NCBI RefSeq assembly: GCF_049243985.1
Contig: NC_135376.1
Span: forward strand, 28,578,001-28,642,000
DNA length: 64,000 nucleotides
Direction: 5' to 3'
DNA from: Paroedura picta
Lineage: Eukaryota; Chordata; Lepidosauria; Squamata; Gekkonidae
Below, in pieces: positions 1-11,700 of the stretch (position 1 is the stretch's first letter; every line of letters starts with the position of its first letter). The notes under the pieces are model-generated. The model was not told the origin of the DNA. It worked only from the letters and a program-made list of their open reading frames with translations, and did not search any database. The position numbers and the translations under genes were made by a program.

Positions 1-257
1 TGTTAGAATGGAGAAAGAACGGAAAAGAGTTATGTTTATGTGAGCAACCTACTTGAAAATGCAGCATGAGAAACTAGGAAGATCAGAGATACTAAAAATA
101 AAAGGGAATTATTTTGTAATAGTAATAGTAAATAATAATAGTAAACAAAGGGCAGTAGGGTGCTATCAATTTTTGATGCCTTGAAATCCAGAGCCCAAAT
201 GCAGATTCCTCCTTAAGCAAAATACTTGTGGAAATTTCAAGGCACTGTCAATTGGAA

Positions 258-368
258 AGGAGGTAGCTGTAGCTCAGAAGCAGAGCATCTGCTTCCCATG
301 TAGAATCTTTGCCACATCCAGTTAAACGGATGAAATAATTAGTGATTAAAAAGACCTCTGCATGAATT
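258..368 (+). repeat. tRNA-derived SINE, 5' part (family with 'ggctcagtggtagagc' head)
   Basis: The stretch reads gtagctcagaagcagagcat followed by a degenerate box-B region and a 'ccagttaaacggatgaa...aaagacctctgc' body. The same body occurs at 9148-9290, at 53850-53905 (3' part) and on the - strand at 55590-55755. It matches a SINE common in lizards as I remember it. The 3' half is missing here. Confidence 0.55.
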
Positions 369-1076
369 CATGAATGTATATGTTAGGATTCTTTTACATG
401 GCTATATTTGAAAACATGCAAGAACATCCCAAACCAAATGAAAGATTGGGGGCTTTTTTTGCAAGTCACATTACAGATACAACCCAACTTAAACAGCCCA
501 GCACTAACCTCATTCCTTCTACATGAATCCAGAAGCAAAAAGCAAGTAAAGCCCATTTTTGTTGTCCCCACACCCCATTTGTTCAAAAAATCATAGAGCA
601 CTACAAGTAGGAGGAACAATATGGCCATAACAAGTTTGCTCAAGCCAGCAGGGGTGCCAACCGGCAAATGAGCCAAATCAACAACTGCCTACACACATGT
701 TTTCCCTGTTGTGGCCCTCACCTTATAGAATGCCCTGCCCAAGGAGATCGGGGAGGTTCCCACTCTCCTGGCTTTCCACAAACTATGCACAACTATTCAA
801 AAGGGCTTCTCTGTGCAGGAAATAGGGCTGCACTGCACAAAGTGATTAGGGGTGGTCGGTCTATAAGGCTGTATAGGATTATTGTAAGTAGGACCCTATT
901 TTTGAAGTTTCTCCACCATTAATGAGTTGTATGAATAATTATGCTAGGCTTCTGTTCTTTCTGGTGGCTCCAGACTTCTTTAATTCTAATGCATTGGTTA
1001 TTGAGTGTCCCATTTTTGTGATTGTACTACTTCAGTATGTGCAATCTGCCTTGAATACTTGTGAAAAAGGTGGACT

Positions 1077-1162
1077 AGGAAGGAAGGAAGGAAGGAAGGA
1101 AGGAAGGAAGGAAGGAAGGAAGGAAGGAAGGAAGGAAGGAAGGAAGGAAGGAAGGAAGGAAG
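1077..1162 (+). repeat. (GGAA)n microsatellite
   Basis: About 21 uninterrupted units of the tetranucleotide GGAA. The lack of interruptions suggests recent slippage and length polymorphism. GGAA is also the core of ETS-factor sites. Confidence 0.97.
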
Positions 1163-1807
1163 ATTTCAAGCAAATGATGTTTTGTCTTTACTTCACTCTC
1201 AATGGGTATCTACATGGGCCTTTTCTCCTTCTTAGCTTCATGTCTGCAATTTGATTCATTTTGTAGTAAACGAGTAGGAAGTGTTTGTACTTCATAGAGA
1301 TGCTGAGGAATTCCCTATTTATTTTTAAAAATATAATCTAGTTGAGATCATTTTAATAAAGCCTAAAGAAAACTGGATGAGATGCCAGTGACACCTTCAG
1401 AATCTGGGGGTGGGGGGAGTTGTAGCTAGCTATTAGATAAGCATAATTTCTCATAAAGGGCTCTAGCAAGAATGGCTGTAACCCTCAGAAAGAAGCTGAA
1501 TACAAGAGGACAGAATCATTCATGCCATGATGGGACATGTTCAGTTTTTACTGGAATGGAAAAGTTAGTCTGTATGTTGCTAGAGTCTAAAGACATTTTT
1601 GATACAATGAAAACAAAAAGATCTTTGTGTGCATGTTTTGAAAAGCAGATTAATTAAAACTTGACAAAGTTATCAACCCTTGACATCTTTGTGTTTTAAC
1701 AGATGAAAACATATGGGTCTCAATTTTTTGCCCCTGTGTTTGAGAATAGCCAAATTGTATGAGGACTGTTCTCAGATTTCATTGTGGTGGTGCAAAGAAT
1801 CTGACAG

Positions 1808-1908
1808 AGGTGGAGGCAGTGGCTCCCAGCTGAGGCAGCAGGGAATCAAACCTGGCTTGCCAGATTAAAGGTCTGTGCTCCTAACCACTACACCAACCTG
1901 CTTTGAGA
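1808..1908 (-). repeat. tRNA-derived SINE, head fragment
   Basis: The reverse complement gives the tRNA-like head 'ggtgtagtggttaggagc' followed by a box-B-like 'ggtttgattcc'. This is the 5' end of the SINE family seen in fuller form at 3016-3285, 25781-26062, 48256-48538 and 53497-53745. Confidence 0.7.
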
Positions 1909-2563
1909 TGCTATCCAAAACCAATTTTTAAAAAAGTTACAGTCCTAAGTAGTCTTATTTAGAAGTAGGCACCACTGGTGACAATGGGGATTCCTTTCAA
2001 GACAGTGTGTTTTAATGAGTTTAGGAAAACCATGCCGTTAGATACTGAAGGTCTGGCTGAACTGAACTGAGATTTCAATGTTCAGAAGTCCTCAGTTATC
2101 ATCTGTTTGATAATAATACAGCCTCATCAAGCTGTTTACCATTACATTTTAAACTGGAATGGAAACTTTGCCATGACAGATTTTCCAGGTAGTCTCTCAC
2201 ATGCCATTAAAATCCAATCAAGCACAAAATAACTAGAATGGCTAGAATCGAATCCATTAGGACCTTGGGAAACCAACAAGCTTTCAAGAATCAAAGTTCT
2301 CTCCTTTGGATATTTGGTAAAGGGGAGCTTTGATTCTCAAAAACCTATACCCTCAAAACCTTGTGGGCCTCCAAGAACTTGAATCTAGCTGTTCAACTGC
2401 AGACCAGCACAGCTATCCTATGAAAGGAACTAGAGTTTCTTTGAGTTGTCTATTACACACATGAAAAGGTCTCTATTATGTCACTTAAAGGTTTATTGAG
2501 CAGGTGATGAGTCCTGCTCTGAAAGCAAATTACTTCCATTTGTTCTTATATTTTCTATTTTAG

Positions 2564-2724
2564 CTGGAAGTACCATGGATTGCTGGAGAAAAATACAAAG
2601 AAGTGGTTGGATTTTCCCCACCTTGATTCTGTGCTTATATGGCTTCTTTGTCATGATGAGACCATCAGAGCCTTTCCTTACACCATATCTAACAGGACCT
2701 GATAAAAACCTGACCATTGAGGAG
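2564..2724 (+). CDS. SLC19A3: SLC19A3 first coding exon
   Basis: The acceptor is ttttctattttag at 2563, the ATG is at 2575, and the donor is GAG|GTACTG. There are 11 nt of 5' UTR before the ATG, so an upstream non-coding exon is implied. It encodes residues 1-50 in phase 0: the cytosolic N-terminus, helix 1 and MRPSEPF. Confidence 0.96.
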
Positions 2725-5700
2725 GTACTGTAAAACTCTTTACCTGCACTGGGATGTACAGAAGTGTTGGGCATTTTCAGACTGTGTTTTCCTGGATTGC
2801 ATCATTAATCTGCTCTGACCACATGGTCCCAGTCTCCACAAGTATTCTGGGTTGTTGGGAAATCACCTTTCACAAGCCATTAGCTGCAGGTGCACTTCTC
2901 TTGGAATTCTGCTGTGAAGGAACTACTGCAAAAAACGGGAGAATGAGTTCCCAGACTCAAGAACAAGGTTCTTTTAGCCCCCTACCTTTCTAACTAGGGT
3001 AAGGGGGGAATTACTAAAAAGAAGAAGAAGAGTTGGTTCTTATATGCCGCTTTTCCCTACCTGAAGGAGGCTCAAAGCGGCTTACAGTCGCCTTCCCATT
3101 CCTCTCCCCACAACAGACACCCTGTGAGGTGGGTGAGGCTGAGAGATGCTTGGCCAGAACAGTTTTATCAGGGCCTGTGGTGAGCCCAAGGTCACCCAGC
3201 TGGCTGCATGTGGGGGAGCGCAGAATCGAACCTGGCATGCCAGATTAGAAGTCCACACTCCTAACCACTACACCAAACTGGCTCCAACACTGAAAAAAAC
3301 AGAATGAAGCCCCAGAAACACTAAGTCTGTCCACACATACCACACCACTGACTCATCTTAGTATCTACTCCAGCAGGACTTCCTGGTCCAACCATCTGGC
3401 ACACTCCAGTTTTTCATTAACTCCAAGGCCTCCTTTTTTTTCTTCAGAGAAACTGAATTCCTTATTTCCTGAGCAGAACATGTATTCTTTGGAGTTACTG
3501 CTTAAGAGGATTATACTGGAGAAATCATTTTAATCTCCACACACACATCCCTTGAAACTGTTTATGTGTGGGAAGGTGGCTGTGCTAATGCCATAAGCAT
3601 CTCTTGAACAGTGACCGTGACGCCTCTGCAACTAATTTATCCATTTGCTTTTGTCCCACCCCTTTCATCAGAGATTGCAACTCCACTTTCTCAAGTACTC
3701 AAAACATAACCCTGTTGTAATTGTTTGGTACATAGGCACTCCCAAAAAACAATACTAGAGCTATCCCTTTCCTTTATGGGAGGAGGGTGATGATGCATTT
3801 CCTGTGGTTAGCAGTCTGTGAGCCAACTGTTAGCTGCACTGGGGCAAAGTGGGGAGTTTGGGGATGATGTAAGGAAAAAACCCAGCAATAATGTACTACA
3901 TCATGTCTCCTGTTTCCCACCCACAAGATCAGCTGTCTGTCTAGCTAGAGGAGACCAGTTTAGTGGGAGGATTAATGCACAGGCTGTGTTATTGAAACTG
4001 TGCATTAAAGATTGGTCTAGGAAACCTACGTACCTCTGCTAACTAGGGAGAGGGGTATGGAACAAAATCAGAGAAGGAGATGAAGGAACAGGGGAGATGG
4101 TAGAGAACAGTGGTGGCTCCTATCACTGTTTGTAGGGAGGGTGTTCACTTCTTGCTGCTATATCTTGCTGCTATAAAATCAAGGAAATGCAGCTCACTAA
4201 ACAATCCTGGTTCCTTCATTGTACATGTCTACAATGCACATGTACAAGGCAGATTTTACCCAGAAGCCAAATTAAGTCTGGGTGGGATATAGGGTTAAAC
4301 TGCTTGTGAACCTCCATGTTCAGATAAAGTAAACCTCTGAATACTAGTGCTAGGAGACAACATGAGAGAACATGTTGTTTGGAAGCAGTGCCTGGGTTGG
4401 AGCAGAGTTGCCTGAACCCCTCCAGGGGTGGAAAGGAGGCAGAGCAGGAAGCGTGCCTACCCACCTTAGCCAAGGTACAACTTAACATCTCACTCTCTGC
4501 AAGGAATTTGGGAGTGATCCTGGATTCCTCCTTGTCTATGGAGGCCCAGGTTACAAGGGTAGTCTGCATGGCGTTCTACCACCTGTGCCAAGTATGGCTA
4601 CTAACACCCTACCTGTCTTTGAACCACTTGGCTACAGTGATTCACGTAACGGTCACCTCCAGATTGGATTTCTGTAAGTTGCTCTACATGGGAGTACCCT
4701 TGTCCTTGACCCAGAAATTGCAGCTGGTACAGAATACAGCTGATAGGGTCCTCACAGGAACATCTTGGAGGACCCATATCCAGCCTCTGCTGAGACAGCT
4801 GCATTGGGTGCCAGTTGTGGCCCAGATCAAGTTCAAGGTTTTGGTATTAACCTTTAAGGCCATACGCAGTCAGGGACCTTCTGCTTCCTTATGTGCCCCA
4901 CAGGGCACTTTGTTCTGCAGGTGTGAATTTGCTGAAGATCCATGGCCTAAGAAAGGTTCACCTGGCCTGAACCCGGACCAGGCCTTTTTCAGCCCTGGCC
5001 TCAACCTAGTGGAATGAGCTCCCAGGAGAGTTGAGGACGCTGATGGAGCTCTCACAGTTCTGCATGTCCTGCAAGATAGAGCTCTTCTAGCAGGTTTTGG
5101 GTTGAAGCCAGGGTATTTAAGATCTAGGTCCCTTGCTGAGTCAACGAAGTCATGTTGCTCCCTATTAGCCCCCTGAGACACTTATACATCTTCTGTTGAG
5201 TGGGGATGGGGATGGGTATTTTATCCCGCTGCCAGAATGTATTGGAGATTTTATGTTTTATGGGGATTTTATTGTGGGGCTGACAATTCTGTTACCCGCC
5301 ACCAGCTGGTTACGGATGTGTTGGGCTATAAATCAAATTATTGAATGGATGGGTGAATGGATGGATGGATAGCCAGGTCTATGTCCTGTCTGTAGGTCTT
5401 CTGCAATCTCTTCTGATAGGCTGTCCACCATGTAAAATTGGAGGCCAGACTGGATAAATCACTGGTCTTATCTAGCAGTCATCTCCATCAGTTGGGAGGA
5501 GTGGGAAGCTAGCAGCTGCCACTAGCAGAGAGAGATAACCTAAGCCACTGTAGAATGCCCTACGGGCCTTCCACAAGGAGTGTCCATTGATAGGATACTT
5601 AAGAATTTTGTAACATCATGAAACAAGCTCCCCAGAAAGGTGTGCCTGGTCTTCAGGAAGAAGTTGAAGAGCATTCTGTTTCAGACTGCATCTGGTTATG

Positions 5701-8700
5701 TTTTTTGGCAGTCCTGAATTGTGGTTTTAAATCCTGTTCTTTATGCTTTTTATGTATTTGATTTTATGTGTTTCACCTATGCTGTAAGCCACCTTGAGTT
5801 TGTTCTAAACCAGTGGTTCTCAACCTTAATAATGCCATGACCCTTTAATACAGTTCCTCATGTTGTGGTGCAAGTGTTCTTTCACAGAAATTAAACCGAA
5901 ACTGACCAATGGTGTGAAGATCCATTGTTCATGATTGTATATTAATTGTTTTTTTTTCCAGGGTTTCTCAGTTGTTCTGCCTCTTGTCCTACCATGCCGA
6001 TCTCACTCTTTTCTGCTGCTCCAGACAGATGAAGGCTCGATCTCAATCTACCCCACAAGGCTGTTGTGCGGATGGCACCCCTCCTCCCTGGCCAAGCTGC
6101 TTGCCCTGCCGTGACCCCTGTGAAAGGGTCGTTCAACCCCCAAAGGGGTCCCAACCCCCAGGTTGAGAACCACTGCTCTAAACAAATAAATATATCCTTC
6201 TGTTTGTCCAGGATATATTTTCAGTCACTTGCAATGTAGTCCTATGCACATACTCCAGTCTAAGCCTATTAACTTCAAGGGGCCTTGACCAGCATAACTC
6301 TATGTAGGATTGCATCATTAGTATTACAGGATTTTTCCTTTTCCCTTTCCAGGTAACACAGAAAATTTTCCCAGTTTGGACATACTCTTATTTGGCTCTG
6401 CTGTTTCCTGTGTTCGTGCTTACAGACTACATACGCTATAAGCCTGTCATTATCATCCAGGGAATTAGCTTAATTGTTACTTGGCTGCTGCTTTTATTTG
6501 CACATGGTGTGTGGGCCATGCAGCTGCTGGAGTTTACCTATGGAATGGTGACTGCTACAGAAGTGGCCTACTACGCCTACATATACAGCGTTGTCAGTGT
6601 AGATCATTACCAGAAGGTGACAAGCTATTGCCGAAGCATCACTTTGGTATCGACCACAGCAGCTTCCTTGTTGGGCCAACTTTTAGTCTCTTTAGCCCAC
6701 GTGTCTTATTTTTATCTGAATGCCATATCCTTGGCTTCTGTCTCCCTGGCATTTATATCTTCATTCTTTCTTCCAATGCCAAAAAAAAGTATGTTTTTTC
6801 ATAGAAAGTCTTCCCCAGAAGTATCCATTGGACCAACAGTTAAGAATCCACCAGGCACATCCAACCTGCCAAATCACCAGCAGGACAAAGAGGTTAAGAT
6901 GCCACCTGAAAATTCTCAGGGAACTCACCAACCATTCAAAAACCAAGACTCCAAACACTTTCTGGCATTACTTGTGCAACTGTGCAAGGACTTGAAAGAA
7001 TGCTACACCACAAAGAAACTTCTTTACTGGTCAATATGGTGGGCATTAGCCACTGCAGGCTTTAACCAGATCTTAAATTACATTCAAGTGCTATGGGATG
7101 ATAAAGCGCCTTCCCATAGCTCTGCAGTTTATAACGGAGCTGTGGAAGCAATAGCAACATTTCTGAGTAAGCTTATTGGTTTATATCTAGCATCTATGTG
7201 GACTATGTCTGCTTGTCAAAACTTTGTTTCTGCCTGTGCAGCCTAAGGGATAAAAATGTTATACAACCAAAATATAATAAACCTTCAGATTTGCCTCAGA
7301 CCAGAGCCTGGCACACATTCATATAATTATGACCAACTTTGGTATTTCATTTATTAAAATAGGGATTGTGGGTAAATGCATGCAGGTCTGCTGCTTGCAT
7401 AGAAATCAATAGGACAGACCTTCAGCACAGGGTTCAGTGCATGCATAAGAAATAGAACAGGTAAGGGGGAAATATCATTTTGGCATGTTTATCTCTAAAT
7501 CTTAGTTGTGTCTAAGAAAATGCAGCTGGCAACATGAGCTGCAGCTTCTGAACAGCAGTCAGATCAGGTCAGGGTAATTGGAGAGAAGATAAAAACCACT
7601 AGGCCAAACTAGCAGTACTGGTGGCACTAGCCTCAGTAGCAGGCAGCTCTTGACTTCGCAATAAGTTCTAGGAAAAAGAAACTTTCCATGTTAGCTTCAG
7701 TCTCTCCTCTTTCCATCCACTGACAACCTTAAACTTTAAACAAGACAGCCAGGCACCAGAATAATGTGGACTAGATTGGCTAAGCATGAATGTCATTTTT
7801 TTAAAGAGAGTTTGCATTGCACCAATAGTAAGTAGTACTGGCTTTTTGATTTTGTTATTTGTTTTAATAAATGAATATATATAGGTTGCACCCTAAGCAG
7901 TGATAAAAGTTATTTTTACCCACCAGTGTCAATTGACCAAATAATTCATTTATCTTGAATGAAATGACATCTAAGAGAATGGTGGAAAGACATTTTCCCT
8001 GTTTGGGTATGTTAGTGGAACCAGAAAACCATTTTATCTGGTGTTTACTTGCACGAACAGTAGAGAAATTAAAAAGGCTGAATAGCCAATCTTTGAAAAG
8101 TGGGACACTGCTACAGCTGTGCAGAATATCACTGTGTTCCTATTTATAAATGCGGGCAAACAAGACCTATTCTACCTGTGGACTAGCTGCCTACGATTCT
8201 GTGTAAAAATTAAAATGCTTGGCTTTGACTCACAAAAGGCATCACAACCCGAGAATCCTACATCAAAGAAATCACATCCTGTTTTCAGCCTACAAACCAG
8301 CTGCAGTCATTAGACCAGGGCCCATTCTGCATGGGCAGGATAATGCACTTGCAGTGTACTTTTGCAGCTGGATTTTCATGTGCAGAACAGGAAAATCTAC
8401 TTCTAAAGTGCATTGAAAGTACATTAACTAATATGTGCAGAATGGGCCCAGAATTCTTTAAATGTTGCTTTTGATCAGGAGTGGTTTAAGGATTCATGGA
8501 GCCCATAGTACCAGAGCACTTTAAAGATTTGTGGGGCAGAGTACAATTGTGGTCAGAGCAGCCAGACTGTGGACAGAGGGGCTTCTCAAGGGGGTGTCAC
8601 TCCAAGTGTCCTTAAAGAGGGAAAAGGAGAGTGGAGAAAAGCTATAATCCTGATCCATGGGGAGAAGTCATTGTGCAGGGCCCGTAGCACATGCTACATG

Positions 8701-11700
8701 GATAAACCGGCCCTGCTTGGGATATTAGAACATTGATGGATATGAACAGAGCCTTTTTCTGCTGTGGCTTCTAGGGTTTGGAAGGAGTTGATAGTAGAAG
8801 TTAGCAGATACTCTTGGAGAGAAATCATAAGCAGATCTACTCAGAATGGAAGTTCCATGTTATTTATTTGGGCTTACTTCCAGGAAAGTCCTTAGGTTTG
8901 TACAGTTAATTGCTTATCTTTTATAAGGCTTTTACTCTGAACCCTGTTTGGTTGACCAGCTGGTGAGCTGACCGCTGTACTTGCAGCCTTGTAGTGCTGA
9001 TTTTATTGTGCATTGTTTTCAAAAACTCTTTTTATTTTTATTGGCTTCTTTGAATACTTGGAATTTTTAAAAATACAATTTCACAATATCTCAAAAGGGA
9101 AAATTGATATAGTGAACACCATTAATCTGCCGTTCCACTGAACTAACCGGAAGGAGCGGCTCAGTAGAAGAGCTTCTGCTTGCAATGCATAAGTTCTCAG
9201 GTTTGATCTCCAGCTAAAATGACCAGGCAATAGGTGATCTGAAAGACCTCTGCCTGAAGATGCCAGAAATTACGTATTGTATGGCACGTGTGTAATATAA
9301 CCAGGATCTCCAAAGACTGTCTCTGGCTGCCAGGCAAGAGACATTTTGAGGTGGTTCGCCATTGCTTGCCCCTGCATCACAGCCCTGGTATTCCTTGGAG
9401 ATTGCTCTTCCAAGTGCTTGCCAGGCCTGACCCCTCTTAGCTTCCGAGATCAGAGGGGATTGGGGTTGCCTGGGCTATCCAGAGAGCAACTGCCAGTCTG
9501 TGTGTGAACGAGACCTTGGGGTACTTGTGGACTGTAAACTAAACATGAGCAGGCAGTGTGATGCAGCGGAAAAAAAGGCAAATGCCATTTTGGGCTGTAT
9601 CAACAGAGGCATCACATCAAAATCACAAGATGTCATAGTCCCATTGTATACGGCACGGGTCAGACCCCACCTGGAGTACTGTGTGCAGTTCTGGAGGCCT
9701 CACTTCAAGAAGGATGTAGATAAAATTGAAAGGGTACAGAGGAGAGCGACGAAGATGATCTGGGGCCAAGGGACCAAGCCCTATGAAGATAGGTTGAGGG
9801 ACTTGGGAATGTTCAGCCTGGAGAAAAGGAGGTTGAGAGGGGACATGATAGCCCTCTTTAAGTATTTGAAAGGTTGTCACTTGGAGGAGGGCAGGATGCT
9901 GTTTCTGTTGGCTGCAGAGGAGAGGACACGCAGTAATGGGTTTAAACTTCAAGTACAACGATATAGGCTAGATATCAGGAAACAATTTTTCAGTCAGAGT
10001 AGTTCAGCAGTGGAATAGGCTGCCTAAGGAGGTGGTGAGCTCCCCCTCACTGGCAGTCTTCAAGCAAAGGTTGGATACACACTTTTCTTGGATGCTTTAG
10101 GATGCTTAGGGCTGATCCTGCATTGAGCAGGAGGTTGGACTAGATGGCCTGTATGGCCCCTTCCAACTATGATTCTATGATTCTATAAGACTGACCTTGA
10201 TACACCAAGGATCTGATTCCATATAAGGCCACTTCATGTGTGTTCATATCGTGACCCACCTTCAGGTCTACGGCTCCATACACTAGAAAGTTAGAAACTA
10301 TGAAGCTGTACATGTGATAAGACAGGCTGTTAGACTATGGAAGCTCATGCCACATTAAAGTATACCAATGTGCAGGTTTGTTTGTAACACCTCAGCTGCT
10401 CTTTTTGGAATTATTATTGTACTAGAAATATAACCCGCTGTATAAGGGATACAGCGGGCTCTAGGTACTTACAGTTTCTTGTGTCCCGCGGGGACGGCTC
10501 TCCGTGGCGGCTCCGTCGTGTGAGCGGCGGCGGGGGAGGCAGGGAGGGCCCGGCAGCCACGCTCCGCGCAACTGCCGGGGTCTTTGTCTGGCAGCAGCCC
10601 GACGCGAGAGGCGCTTTGTGCCTCTCGCCGCATCAGGCTGCTGGGCAGGGAGCCGGCTGACACGGTGAGAGGCGCTTTGCGCCTCTCTCCGCGTCAGGCT
10701 GGGAGCAACTGCACGGCTCGCAGTTGCTGGGGCTGGGAATCTGTCCTGAGGAAGGGTCCAATCTGGACCCTTCCTCATCACGGACAAATCCCACCTCAAG
10801 AGTCCTTAACCATTTATTTAGTCCGTGGCGCCCGCAGCGCCACGGGCGGTTTAAAGATAAGTATCTCCATCTAACCCATAGAAACACTGTGCTTTTAAAA
10901 ACATGTTAAATTTTTCTTAATTCATTTTGTTTCTCTACAGAGTGTAACCAGTGTTCAATGCCTTTTTTATTTCCAGGTTCAATAGCATCGCTGGCTGTGG
11001 GATATGTAAAACTGAACTGGGATCTAACAGGGGAACTGGCCTTGGGAATCTTCTCCGCGCTAGATGCTGGTTCACTCTTCTTGATGCATTTTACTGGGAA
11101 TATTTGGGCCTGCTATGTGGCCTATCTAGTTTTCAAGGCATGTTACATGCTACTGATCACCATTGCAACGTAAGTAAGTGTAGGCCATTCGTGCCCTTTA
11201 CTTAACTCTCAGTTTGGGTTATTTCTTAAGGAACTGTTAGACAAATGGCAAAAAGGGGGAAAGTTCAGGGAGATCACCTGCAATATGAAAGTTACCGAGA
11301 GACAGCACAGAAAGCTCACTTGATGTTTACTTCTCATGAGTTTTGTTTTATGGGTTCCATAATGAAATCAGAGTCCAGTAGCACCTTTAAGACCAACAAA
11401 GATTTATTCAAGGCGTGCAAGTACTCTTCTGAAGAGGAATCTGAGGAACAGTGCTTGCACTCAAAAGCTCACACCTTGAACAAATCTTTGTTGGTCTTAA
11501 TGGTGCTACTGGACTCTGATTTTATTGTGCTACTTCAGACCAGCATGGCTAATCATTTGAATCCGTTCCATAATGGTATGCCCCACTCTGCCCCTGAAGT
11601 TTGGCTACACATGCTGACCAATCCTCATGGCCAGAATTCCTACATTTCTACACCTGTAACATAGCCAGTAAGTTCAAGTAATGTTGACAAAACAAAAACT

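Larger units (their letters stand above)
1..2563. other. 5' flank of SLC19A3
   Basis: This stretch precedes the first coding exon of SLC19A3. I see no coding exon. It contains two SINE pieces (258-368 and 1808-1908) and a (GGAA)n tract (1077-1162), all listed separately. Human SLC19A3 has a non-coding first exon, so the lizard promoter and 5' UTR exon probably lie here or further upstream, but I could not place them: no CpG island or clear core promoter is visible. The rest looks like ordinary AT-rich unique sequence. Confidence 0.6.
9148..10255 (+). repeat. tRNA-derived SINE split by two later insertions
   Basis: The SINE head and body are at 9148-9290 ('cggctcagtagaagagcttc' ... 'ctgaaagacctctgcctgaa'). 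A short middle piece (agagcaactgccagtctg) is at 9484-9502. The 3' part ('actgaccttgatacaccaag' ... 'ggccacttcatgtgtgttca') is at 10190-10250. The gaps hold a 5S-derived repeat (about 9290-9482) and a CR1 LINE (about 9503-10187). Confidence 0.7.

Noticed and set aside
4379-5017. A 212-codon gene on the + strand
   Set aside because: The central part is an L2 LINE reverse-transcriptase end, so it is not a host gene.
9381-9482. A functional 5S rRNA gene
   Set aside because: Only part of the 5S sequence is present, it is diverged, lacks a terminator and is joined to other repeat sequence.
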